64,000 nucleotides of DNA, taken from contig CP142456.1 in NCBI GenBank assembly GCA_038049695.1, positions 74,795,422-74,859,421 of the forward strand. Reading direction: 5' to 3'. The DNA comes from Cinnamomum chago. Taxonomy: Eukaryota; Streptophyta; Magnoliopsida; Laurales; Lauraceae. The notes beneath the pieces were generated by a model. The model ran no database searches. It saw nothing but the letters and a program-made list of their open reading frames with translations, and was not told the origin of the DNA. Of this stretch, positions 11,983 to 24,600 are shown one piece after another; the first letter of the stretch is position 1; the number at the start of each line of letters is the position of its first letter. The translations under genes were made by a program, and so were the position numbers.

Positions 11983-12982
11983 TAGGGCTCCACAAAAAAT
12001 CCGGTATCACCGTAAAATCGAACCGAACCGACCGAACCGGACGGTTTGGATTGGTTTTTAGTAGACCGGTTTGGTTAACGGTTTGAAAATCATAAAAACC
12101 GCTTACATTGGTCGGTTATTGGTTTGAGCCCACGGTTAACCGCTTAAACCTAACCGACCGTATGTAGTAACTTAAGTATTGCTTTTTTACTATTTTAGTC
12201 TTAGGATTTCGTTTTTTACTACTTTCAACGTTACATTCCACAACTCCATTCTCACATGAACTCAACCGTCAACACTGTCTCAGTGCATCTCTTTTAATCT
12301 CTCAAAAGCTTTTTGATACTTCATTGCAGATGGAGGGGTTACTGTACATGGTGTTTTCCTTCCATCATAATTCCTACCTCGTTTCAATGAGGTTTTTATC
12401 AGAAGGCTGCACTCTTGGGAATGTTAGAAAAGCCAGTAGAGCCTAGCCTTTTGATGGTTGGTTTTGGTCTCACCTAACCAATGTGTTAAGAAACCTTCAT
12501 TTTTGAAAAATACAATGGGTTCTGATACAGATTTCGTTTGTGTGACTTTTTTTACATGAACTATTATTCTATTGTAATTCCAAATGGTATCATGTGGAAT
12601 GAATGTTTCATTGCAAGTTTTTTTTTTTTTTTTTTTTTTTGCGCGCTCTTACGTTTAGTTCAAACTCTCTTTTTGGAGTAGAATTATTTTTTATATGCAT
12701 TTAGTCCAGTCTAGAATGTTGGATTTTTATGTTTGCACTAAACATTAGAATAAATGCAAAGGACGAGGTATCATCATTTTAGAATTTTCAATGTCTGATT
12801 TTCAAAAAAATAAAATGAAAAACAATGGTTAAACCGACCGAACCGAACCGTTTGGTTTGGTTTGGTTTGGTTTAAGCCCTCTCCATCGGTCGGATTGGAT
12901 TGGTTAATTAAAAAACCGACAGGTTCGATTTGGTTGTTGATTTTAGTGTTAAATCGATCCGAACCGTTCATGTGCATCCCTA
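11983..12982. mobile_element. hAT-superfamily non-autonomous element, exactly 1000 bp
   Basis: Termini are TAGGGCTCCACA and, inverted, TAGGGATGCACA. The element is flanked by a perfect 8-bp duplication CTTATAAT (11975-11982 and 12983-12990), the hAT target-site size. Subterminal regions carry many copies of accgaaccg/cggtttggt on opposite strands, like hAT transposase-binding arrays. No transposase frame is present. It ends 177 bp before the start codon of NERD copy A, so it lies in or directly against that gene's promoter and 5' leader. Confidence 0.85.
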
Positions 12983-13159
12983 CTTATAATTACCTGAAAA
13001 GATAAGAAGCCAAAACTTGGGGGACTATCTTGAAATTCTTACCTATCTCACCTCCTCTTCTTCTCTTTCATCTCCTCTGATCTTACAGAGAACCAGTCAT
13101 CTATCAGATCTTCCTTTTTCTTCTTTGAATTTTGGGGATCGAAGAAGAAGAAGAGCAGC

Positions 13160-15589
13160 ATGTGGATCGAAATCCTTTGCGGCTTGGTCTTCTTTCGTTT
13201 CTTTCGACGCTTCTTCTACGACGAAGACGAAGACCTTCTCAACAACGATAGCTCCGATTCCTCTGCTATCTTCTACGTCGCAACCAGGTCCCTAAATCCT
13301 AATCCTGTTTCTCTCTCTCTCCTCATCGATCATTCAAAATTCACTCTTCCTCATGCGTAATTCTAGGGTTTGGTATTCTCCTCCAGGATTGAAAAGATCT
13401 ATGGCGGGAAGGCGTATGTCGGCCTTCGAATTCCGGACGCGGATAGCAATTCAAGGCAGAATATCGACATGGTTCTTGTTACGAAAGGGTAGTTATGGAT
13501 AATGGATCCCTCTTTGGTTTTCTCATTTGAAAAGATTGGTTTTTTTTTTTTCACTTTGACCGGGGAAATGATCCTTTTTTTTTTCTTTCTTTCTTGTATG
13601 TGATTTGTTTTCAGTGCTGCGATTGTGGTTTCTGTTTGGAATTTCAATGGATCAGTAGACATTGACAGTGATGGAAGCTGGGTTAGCACTGGCGAGAAGC
13701 GGCACAAGAAGGAGAAGCATCCATCTCTCGTGAGTTGATTTTGTGAATTCAGTTTTACAGTATTCTCTGTTCTTGCAATCCAGTTTATTCAGTTTCACAT
13801 CATTTCTTTGTTTGTTGAAAGAAAACATTCAGTGTTCAATCATGCCATTTGAACATCCCTTTAAACGCACACTGTGGAGACACTGTGATTTGGTTATCCA
13901 AGTTTCATATTTGGTTGTTGAAATCCTGTCATTGATGGGAGAATAAATACACCCAAAGTTTCATTCCTGATATAACAACCAAATATCTCAGTTGATCTTC
14001 AATTCATTCTAATTGTTGCGATTGTCCATTTGCAAACCACTTGGATGGATATAGGGTAGGCACTAGGTCATGGAACATCAGGTGAGATGAGCTGCTTTGA
14101 TTACTGAAAGTTGACTTGGATCACTGCTCATCTAAAGAAAAGTAAACAAAGAAAGGAGGAGTTTTCCTTAAAACAGAGTATTGTTTTTTAATTGGGTGAA
14201 CTAGAGCATATATAATGTAAAAAAGAAGAAGCTGTATATGATTTTTCTCTGTTAACACTGACCATACCACCTTCATATTGTACGTGATGTGGGTTAATAT
14301 CTTAGGAAACATAATGAAATAAAAAAAATCAGAGAAATGAAATGCAATGTAGAGAAAAGGGATATACGTATGATCTTTCATTATTTGTAGATCACTTTGA
14401 AGGATTGTGCCTCTTTAACTTCTACCATAAAACAGAAAGAAGGGAATTTTCTACTACTTTCAATTATGAAAATTTTACTCTTATTATTATTTTCTCTACC
14501 TTCTACCGTAAAACAGAAAGAAGTGAATTTTCTACTACTTTCAATTATGAAAATTTTACTCTATTATTATTTTCTCTACCTTCTACCATAAAACAGAAAG
14601 AAGGGAATTTTCTACTACTTTCAATTATGAAAATTTTACTCTATTATTATTTTCTCTACCTTCTACCATAAAACAGAAAGAAGAGAATTTTCTACTACTT
14701 TCAATTATGAAAATTTTACTCTATTATTATTTTCTCTACTCAGGTGGATGAAACTAAAAGACGAGTTGCGATTCTTGAATCATACTTGGAACAGAGGGGC
14801 GTAACTCTGCCTGAAGGTTATTTGATCGGAAGAGTTGTTCTCCCAAATCCAAATTGCAGGTGTTTATAAGTTAAATATAGCTCTTTCAATTGCAACTGTT
14901 TGTCATTTTTGTTTTATCATTAATTTGGGACATGCAACTTTTGGTCATTAGGGGTCGTTTGTTTGCACTCATTTACATATGTAAATGATTCACACGCATA
15001 ACCATTCCACATGTATCACGGTTGTTTGTGCTGACCTATGCATGTTGTGCGTAAATGAGGTGTGAAATTGAGGCCGTTTACATAGCTTCATTTTCGCACC
15101 TCCAAAGATGTGAAAGTGTTTCACAGCTCCCACATGCAAAACAAGGGATTCTCGTGATTTTTTCTTCACCCATGGGACCCATCAATAACCTTTATATTTT
15201 TATTCCAATGGGTTCCCAAACCATGATCCAAACCTTTCATTTTCTTTATATGGCTAAAAAGGGCTAAGATGTTAAATTTCTTTACCTTAATTTTTTCTTG
15301 GATTTTGATAAATTTGTGAAAAACACCAAACAATTAGATCTAATTTTTGGACTTTTATGGGTCACTTGCGCCAATCATGACCCAAACTGTTCATCTTCTT
15401 TTTTATGGTTAAAGTTTCTTACCTTGATTCTTCTTGGGTTTTGAAAAATGTGAGAAAGTCCCAAAAAACTCCAAATACATATAGAACCGTTGGATGTACT
15501 CATTTTCTCATGTGAAATGGTTATTTTGACAGACATGGTAATGTGATCAGTGGCGAAGCTATGATTTTTTTTTTTTTTTGTGGTGGGGG

Positions 15590-15635
<46 letters not shown>

Positions 15636-18600
15636 TGGTTTGATCAACCAATAATATTAGTTGACTCATGAAAAATCTAAACCAAGTCTTTACAAGATTT
15701 TCACTTTAATATTCCATAGTAACTTTAGAAAAATTACTAAAAATAAAGATTTTTGTTGAGATCAATTTGACAGTAGGCCTACATTGTATTTGAGTGAAAT
15801 TTCTCTTAGAAAAGAGGCCACTTCTTTTGTGGCTTACTAATGATTTCAAGGCCCCAATATTATTTACGTGTAGCAGACAGGAGAAAAGAAGAGAAAATAA
15901 TGACTCCATAAAGAGTTCCATAGTGGATCCACTTATGAAACATCTATATCATTGAAAAAATGGTCTTCCCATGTAGTGTATAGTCCCCATCAAATTTCAT
16001 TCAAATGATGCATCTTTATTTAATAATTTTTAGAACACTCAAATAAAATATTTAAACAATTCAGATGTTTCATATAAACCAATTTGACGTTGGGCCCAGA
16101 TTTATTGAGTTAAATTTTTCATAGACAATAAGGCATTTCTTTTATAAGATTTCGATTATCTCTAAGGGCCCCACTTAGGCAATCAACCCTGGAGGATCCT
16201 CATTCCAGGCCTATTTTCATTTAAGTGGCCCGACTCAAGAGCCTCATGAAAATCTATTTTAAAGGGTTAAAAGAAAAAAAGAAAAAAAAGAAAAAAAATA
16301 CCTCTACTTGAAACAAACGTTGAAACATAGGATGCCAACTTGGTGGAGAATCAGAGCAAAACTTTCTGTGAAGGATATGAAAATTTTGTTAGATGTATAT
16401 CCTTTAGAAAAAAGCACAAGATTGGAATGCCCTTATTAGTTTCTCAAACTCACTCTTCTTTATAAAGAGCAAAGAATTTTGAGGAAGGGCAAAATAGCAA
16501 AAATTTAAACTACCAAATCTTGATTCCTAAAATTTCTCCTCTTTAACAAAGGGAAGAAAAATTTGAGGAGGGGCAATTGCCGCTGCTCAACCCCCCTCCC
16601 TCCGCCACTGTGTATCATATGCGTATGTTACATATGCATATCTGGCATTTACATATGTAAAAAACAAACGACTCCTTATGTTTCCACACATGCATTTAGC
16701 TTTAGTTCAATGATGGTCTCCTTGGATTTTCAAAACCACAATAATCTGAAATGGGGTTCAACTTGTGTCATTTCTTTCTTCATTTGAGTCTATCAGTATA
16801 TATTTCAGTTTTACCATCTTCCTAAAATTATCCATGAGACATTGATTTCATGAAATGATATATTATGCAAATTTTGATCTTACCTCCTGATAGAGCAAGT
16901 AGACAGACCTCTTGTCATATAAATATTATCCATGATGCAAATCAGGTTTAATGGCTTGTTGACCACGAATCCGACTATTGATTTCTGGGAATTGTTTGGA
17001 TAAGGAGAAAAGGCAATTTTCTCTAGTGGGGAAAAACAACAACAACAGTACCCCATTTGAATAATGTAGGGAAGAAAAGTGAGCTCCACTTTGGAGACTT
17101 TTCTCCTCAAAGGGTAGACTACTATTTCTTCTTGCTACCCCAGAGAAACACCATATCCTCCTCCTTTCACTTTTCTCTTTGTTTTATTATGAATGTGAAA
17201 AGAAATTTAAAGAACTTATTCTGCCTTCTATTTTCTCCAATTACATCAAATAGTAGTGAAGTAAGACGTGGAGATTCTTCACTTGAGTGGTTCATTGTAG
17301 GTTTCTCTTGCTTTCTCTACTTAGTGGGGAATCCTCACTTTTCACTTTCTCCCCATTCAAATAGTTATTGAACTGTCAAGATACTGCAGAGGAAAAGAGA
17401 TAGCTGTTTGTGAAGTACATGCACTTCCATAGCATTAGGTTGCAATGTTATTAATTAAGCATTTCTGTTTTTCAAGATAAGTTTTGAGACTTTCTTCTCT
17501 GTATTTGGTTGTTAAAAAAAGCTAATGATTCCATGACTGTGGGACCTGTTATGTAATGTGACAGCTATATTTTTTTTCTTGTTTCCTTTTGAAAAGATCT
17601 TCCTGTTAGAATAATGTATACATTCTAACATTTTATCCAAAAAAGCAATTAAGAATTAAGACCATGCTATTGTAAGTGTCAATAGATTTTGGTTTTTTTC
17701 GCCCAAATTAAAGCTCAATTTTCAAACTTTATGATGGTGATTGCACTCCTAGATTTTATTGGTTTATTTTAATTGTAAATTTCTATGTGTAGTTATGGCC
17801 ATATTTATAAGATTCTCTGTTTAATTAAGCTAAAAAGGAAAGAAGGGCATGCCAACATCCTTTTTGGCACTGTTAACTCTGTGGTTTTTAATTGTTAGAC
17901 AAATAGAAATCTTTTGTTTTACTTTATTTTTAAGTTCCCTTAATACAATATATACTGTCTCAAAAAATTAAAAAGAACATGATAATAACATAAGGCCTGA
18001 TCAGTGTCACCTATGCCTGGTACATACACCCCTGGGTGCACTAGACCTAATCAATGTCACCTATTAAAACTTAAAGGATCTAAACATAATAGGTGACATG
18101 CGTGTGTGGGTGGCATGCCCACTGTGCAAGACCTCTTGGAGCTGAGCTCAGTACCTAGGCTCACCTTTGACTACCACTGGCCTAACCATAAAATATAGAC
18201 GGATATTGTTTTTTTTGGTTCTTTCCTCTGAGTCATGTGACTTACACTTCCCATTATTCATCTAGGGTCACATATGCAATAGATTGTCTTCCCGAGGTCA
18301 TTTCCTTTGACAAATGGTCAGAGCTAAAGCCAGAACCAAAAGCTGGATTCTCAAATTGGTTTAAGGATGCATTTCGAGGAGGAAAGAGTGATACACAAGA
18401 AGCGATGCATCAAAAGCTTCATTTCAGTCTTAGCACAGCTCCAATGTGGGATAGGTTTGATTGATCTCCATCTGCTTGATCATATATTCTTTTCTGGATT
18501 TAATTTTTTTCTGATACTCATGAATTTATAACTAGTTTTCAGTTGACTATGAAGTCCTTTGTTTTTGGGCCCCCTTCCCTTCCAGTGTATTTAAAGAAAT

Positions 18601-21600
18601 GTCTATTTGGCACTATTTATAAATCATAATGTGTTTCATGCCATCAGCAGTAGGTTAATGCAAGTTAGGTCGAGTCATACTTCCATGCAAAATTAGACTC
18701 AAAAGTTGGGAATGAGAGGAGACTTGGCCTTACATAGGCAATCGGCAATAAAGCTCATTGAACCAAAATCTTGAGTCTACATTTGTGTGAAAGTAGCAGT
18801 TGACCTACCTTGCATTGCCCAAAAAAGGATATATAGCAGATGAATGTATGGAATACCATCCTCTCTAAGTAGGTTTTTTTATTTTTATTTTTTATAATAA
18901 TGGTAAATTTTATTGCTACAAAAAAGAGAAACAAAAAACAAAGCCAAAACCAGCTTGCAAACACGAAAGAAACAAACAAAAATGCAACACCTACTAATAT
19001 ACAAACAGATTAAACATAAAAAATAATAGAAGATCGAAAAACTCCCTCCTTCGCTAGATCATCCGCCTCTAGTTTTTGCTTCTCTTAGAACATGACGAAA
19101 AGTAGCCTCTAACTGTCTGGAAATATCTTGAATCTCCTCCACCCAATCCGCCAATCTCCAAGGATGAGAAATCTTCCCAGAACCCCACTGAATAGCTAAC
19201 AAAGAATCACCTTCAATAATTGTTTTATATCCTCCCAAGCTTCGTAACTCATGACATCCTACCAGAAGAGTATAAACCTCTGCTTCATTAGCATCTAAGC
19301 AAAACACAGGTTGTGAAAAACTCCTCAACACAGTACCACTACAATCCCACCTCCAATACCTCCTTGATTTGGCCGAACAAAACTTCCATCAACATTAAGC
19401 TTAAGGAGCCCCACAGGAGGAGACAACCAAGTAGCTTGGCACTTATTTTTAGCATGTCGAACCCCTTTGACAACTGCTGCCCAAGATCTATTAATATCTT
19501 CTAAAGGCACCCCATCAACTCCCTTTTTCCTACTCACCCATTCTGAAATAGACCAAACAATAGACTCTACCACTTCCTCCACAGATTTACTTCTATTTCT
19601 GAAGAGCCTATTATTCCTCTCCTACCACAATTTCCAAAGAGTTGCATATAAAACAGATTTCAACAGAATTTTCTCACGCATAAACTTGCACCCCAAATGC
19701 CATTGACAGAAGAGATCATCAACAGACCGTGGCAGGACCCATTGCACCTCAAACATATTAAGAAAGAATGCCCAAATTCTGCTAGCAAAAAAACAATGAA
19801 TCATCAAATGATTTACTGTTTCCTCATCTTTTAAACATAAAGGGCACCCATTAACTATAACATGCTTCCTCCTCCTCAAATTATCAATGGTGAGGATTTT
19901 ATTCCACCGTGCTATCCAACAAAAAACCAATACTTTCGGCAGAATAGATTTATCCCAGAAATTCTGCCAACTTTCCACTTTAGAAGAAGAGTTAGACAAA
20001 ATATTAAAAAAAGACTTCACCGAGAATTTGCCTTTAACATCAGGCTTCCAAATTCTAGAATCACTTCTACCAACTGAAATGTAGACCTTAGAGAACATGC
20101 CAAGCAAACAAGTAAGGTCTGAAATTTCTCTCTATGTTAAATTCCTGCGGAAGCTGAAGTCCCAAACTACAGCACCACCCAACAACTGAAAATTTTCTGC
20201 AACAAAAGCCTTTTGTCTTCTATCCAGCAAATAAAGGTTAGGAAAAAGAGTATAAAGCACATTCTGCCCACACCATTCATCATGCTAGAAACTGATGCAG
20301 GTATTGATTTGAAAGTGTTGATTTTGTAGCCGCACTTTTGATTATGAATTTTTGTTCTTTAAAAGTCAGGTATTGATTTGAAAAAGGTCCATGATCGATT
20401 CCTCTATCATTGAATTGATGCAGTACGGTCCAGGCCCTAGCTGACCCATAGGTCAACCTGATCCATTGGGTTCAGTCTACAAGTCCAATATTGACCGAGA
20501 GCCACCGTGGCAACTCATTTCTATCCTATTTTTATTTCTATTTTCTATCATTGTTTGATTAGGATTGCTAATATTTGACTTTCCTCTTTTATTTAGATTT
20601 CTTTAATTGTTTAGGAAAGTCTTGGCTTCCAAGCAAGAGAGGGAGCAATCCCGCTCCTCTATATATAGATGATTCCCCATTGTAATTGCCTACGCTTATT
20701 TTCAATTAACCAAAAATTTCTCTGAGTTCTTCTCTTCAATTATGGTGTCTTCCGTTATCTATTCTTGAGTGTGCCCTAGTGGCTGAGTCCTTCTTTGGAT
20801 TCGATCAGTCCTTTGGGAGATTGATCTATTTTCGATCGCGGATCTGGGGCTGCGCCATGAACGGAACAGATACTCATTTTATAATGTTTACTAATATGAG
20901 GTGAAAATAGTTCCTCTATTGATTATAGGTTTATTACTTGCAAAATTTCTTTACTCATGACTTTTAACGGTAGATTTATTAAAAAAAATGAAACTTCCAG
21001 TTAACTTCAAATGCATAGCTTGTCTCTTAGGGTTTTCCATGAATTCCTTTTGCTTGCTAGAATTTTTTTCAAGTGATAACCTATGTGTTCTGGTTTTATT
21101 TTCATGAGCAGTTGATAACATTTTCCAACAATCAGCATGTTTTGTGTAGAGAGGTCATATTTGGCTATCTTGAGTAGAGAAGCATTTGTAAGGCTTGCAT
21201 CTGTGAATAAACATCATAAAGACAATGTCTGAACATTTATGAGTTAACTTTTTTTAAATCATCTATTTTATCAAGGTGAGTTGCATTATTTATAATTCTG
21301 GGAAATAAAATGATTAATTAGTTACTTTTTGTAATTTTCTCTTCCATAAATCCTCATCTTAATTGTTGTTTTCATTTAAATTTACTTTCTCAATATAACT
21401 TTAAAAAGCTCATGTTAAGCTCAATATGAAGTTAAAAACTTTTATTTAAAAAGCCAAATTTGCTTTTCAATTATTCCTTGTCAACTTTTCAATTATTATT
21501 ACATCTTAAACACAATCCAAAACCCTAACTGCTCCTCTTCCTTCACCCCAAAAAACACCATAAATACATTAAATCTGCAAAACCCTTTCTGTCGTATGGT

Positions 21601-24600
21601 GGATCCCACCATTTCCATGTCTTCAAAACAAATCTTTAATCGTATGGTGGACCTCACTCCAATTAAATTGAAAATTTAGGATATATCCTTGAAGGGTATG
21701 GGATTCATCTTTAACGGTCTAGATTATCTCTATGTGGGCTTCCTGTTGGAGATCCCAACATGTGTTACACGATTCTTATGTTATAAGTGGACAGGGGATC
21801 CAAAGTATTTTACTTTAACAAGAATAGGCCCCACCGTAAGATTGAACAAATGATTGAAAATGTGGTTGGGCGCTGATGTGGCATCGCCGCTGACATGGCA
21901 TTAATCACATTTTGGTCCTATGGTCAATTTGATGGTGGGACCCAAAACGGTCAGGATTATAACTGACCCCAATCGATTTCCCAGCATGTGTGGGATCTGG
22001 GCTGATGTAGGCCCTATGGTTAGGGCTTGCATAGATGCCGAAGCACGTGTCAAAGATACCTCAAATTATCTCCGCAGAGATTTCTAACACAAGGAACAAC
22101 CTCTCCAAGGGAAAATCCCAATTTTATTCAACTCCAAATCTGAGATTATCATCTCTACAAAGCAATATAAATAGGCAAAGTAAACTTACGGCCTAAGAAA
22201 CTCCAATCTAATAATAGAAACTATCATAATCAAACTAGGAAACCAAATAACTTAAAATGCTAATCCTAATTACAATAAAATTAGAAAACTACTAAAATAA
22301 ATAAATATCCTAAAACTATGTTGGGTGGGACCAGTGGAATTATGGTAGCCCGTTCTGCATCATTCCCCCCAGGTTGAAAGAAGAGTTCGACCTCGAACTC
22401 GAGTCTTCTTCATGTTGCCTCTGTATATATGATTTACGTGAAGCACTTCCTTTGTAGCATGGGCCCTTGATTTCCTCTTCGGTGATTCTGGTTTCTTGGG
22501 ATGGAGAGTAACTTCCTTTCCACCGTGCATGAAGGTATACGTGTTGTTGCGCATCCCATGAGTGCATTTCTTATCATACATCCATGGGCGACCCAATAGG
22601 ATATCTCCACTGTCCATTGGTAGCACATCGCACCAAATTGTATCTTTGTAATAATTACCAACTGTAAAAGTAACCTGACATGTATGTCACACTTACGCTT
22701 CATCACCTGTCATTAACCATTTGATAAATAGGGATGATTGTGTTTGTAAACCTTCAACTTTAAACGATCAACAAGAGATTAGGAGATAATATTCTCACAA
22801 CTTCCACCATCAATCACAACTATACAATTTTGCCCATGTATTGTACTTGTGGAACGAAAAATAGTTTTCCGCAACCATTTCTTTACAACAGTGGGTATAG
22901 ACCCTTGTTGCACCAAGAGAAGTGCACCATCTGTTTCAGCTTCTATTTCCTCCACGTCATCATATTCTTCACTTTTAGGATCATCTTTTGTTTCCGGTTC
23001 TTCTGGTGCACCTTCTATTAAATTTATTCTTTTTGGGCATTCAAACGCATGGTGACCCTTTTGCTAACAATGAAAACATGTGAACTTGTTTTGATGTTCA
23101 AACTTGGAGGAAAACTTTTCTGAGGAACTGGCACCTGCATTAGAGTCTAGCTTTGTGGGGGTCTTTTGTGTGGGTCATTTAGACATACTAAACTTTCGAG
23201 TTTGATAATTAGCAATGTCCTCAGCTTTGATGGCATGTTGGATGATCTCATCAACATTATCAAAATTCTTGAATGTAAGTTTTCAAGATATGTTGTATGT
23301 CAATGCGCAGCCCATGAAAATATCGATCAACCAACACATCATCATCTTCATTCAAACCACAACGCGCTTGCATGGTTAGGAACTTCTCAGAATATTCAAT
23401 AACTATTTAGGAACCTTGTTTCAAATCTTGAAAACTTGAACGGAGATATCTGGAATAATTCACAGTGAGGAATTTTTGTTTCAACAAATTCTTCATTTCG
23501 ATCCATGTGTCAACGGGGTCAGTATTTTGATTTTTTTTTTTTGCAACTCGGCCCACCATATCGCAGCATAATTGCGAAAGCGAGTTGCTACCTGTGTAAC
23601 CTTATGACCATCCGTCATTGGCTTGTGTGCAAAAATATTTTCAACACACACTGACCAATCCATGAATTCATCCGGTTTCAATTTTCCATCATATTCGGGA
23701 ATCACGAGTTTAATACTCAAATCACGATCAACATTGACTGCATGTGGACCTCGTTGATTCCGATTATGTCCTCTATCAGCTCGATGATTATCCTCACGCC
23801 GATTAGTTTCTAAATTAGTTAATCGGGTTTCAATTCTTGCACGAGTGTCTTGCATTTGAACCATCATTGCGGATAGTTGGTTAACATTTGTTGATAATTC
23901 CGCAACGGTTCCCCTCAAATCATCATCATTATTGGAGGAAGACTCCACTTCTACATGCTTCTTGGGAGCATCTTTGTGTAATGCAAATTTAAAATGTCGG
24001 ACTGACCTGATGTGTAGATCTGCTCTTCACAATCACGCTGGCGAAAACGGATCTGAAATTGGACAGTGGATGAGCCCGATATCATCCGAAGGAATCTCAA
24101 CCGTTGATCTTGGTCAAGGGGCTGGATGATTGATCGGATGCTGAGATGTAGTGATGATGTTAGCCTTAATGTTGTTGATGGTAGCACTACGGTTGTCCTG
24201 GGTGTTTTATTGTAGATGGGCTTGAAAATCAAACCAGGCCCAAATTCGAGCCCAGGCACTTGACACACGTGGCACATGTGATTCTTTGATCTTCGTGTCA
24301 AAGGAAACAAGAAAAAGGCTTGGAACTCTCTCTGTTTGAATGACGAGAAGGAGACGGCGGTGCGATGGCGATGACTTAGATCTCGTTGCTGGCATGCGAC
24401 GATGACGACGAGGACGGCGCGACAACAGTGAGGGTGGCGCGACGGCAAGGACGACTCGGTGCACGGTACGCTTCTTCGTTCTGCTTATCTTCTTCTTCTT
24501 TCTTTTTTTTCCTCTCTGGTTTGGGCGAATAGGTTTTCTGGGCAACAGGTTTAGGCGAAAGGGATGATGGGTTTGGATAGGTTTGGGTTTCTACGAGGTG

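Noticed and set aside
14342..14671. 109-codon repetitive frame
   Set aside because: Read-through of the 80-bp intronic minisatellite, interrupted relative to true exons.
14420..14740. CRISPR-like regular repeats
   Set aside because: Units are contiguous without spacers and the genome is a plant nuclear one.
23951..24545. Minus-strand frames of 165 and 112 codons
   Set aside because: They lie in the leader between primer site and gag of the retrotransposon; basic low-complexity, no gag similarity.
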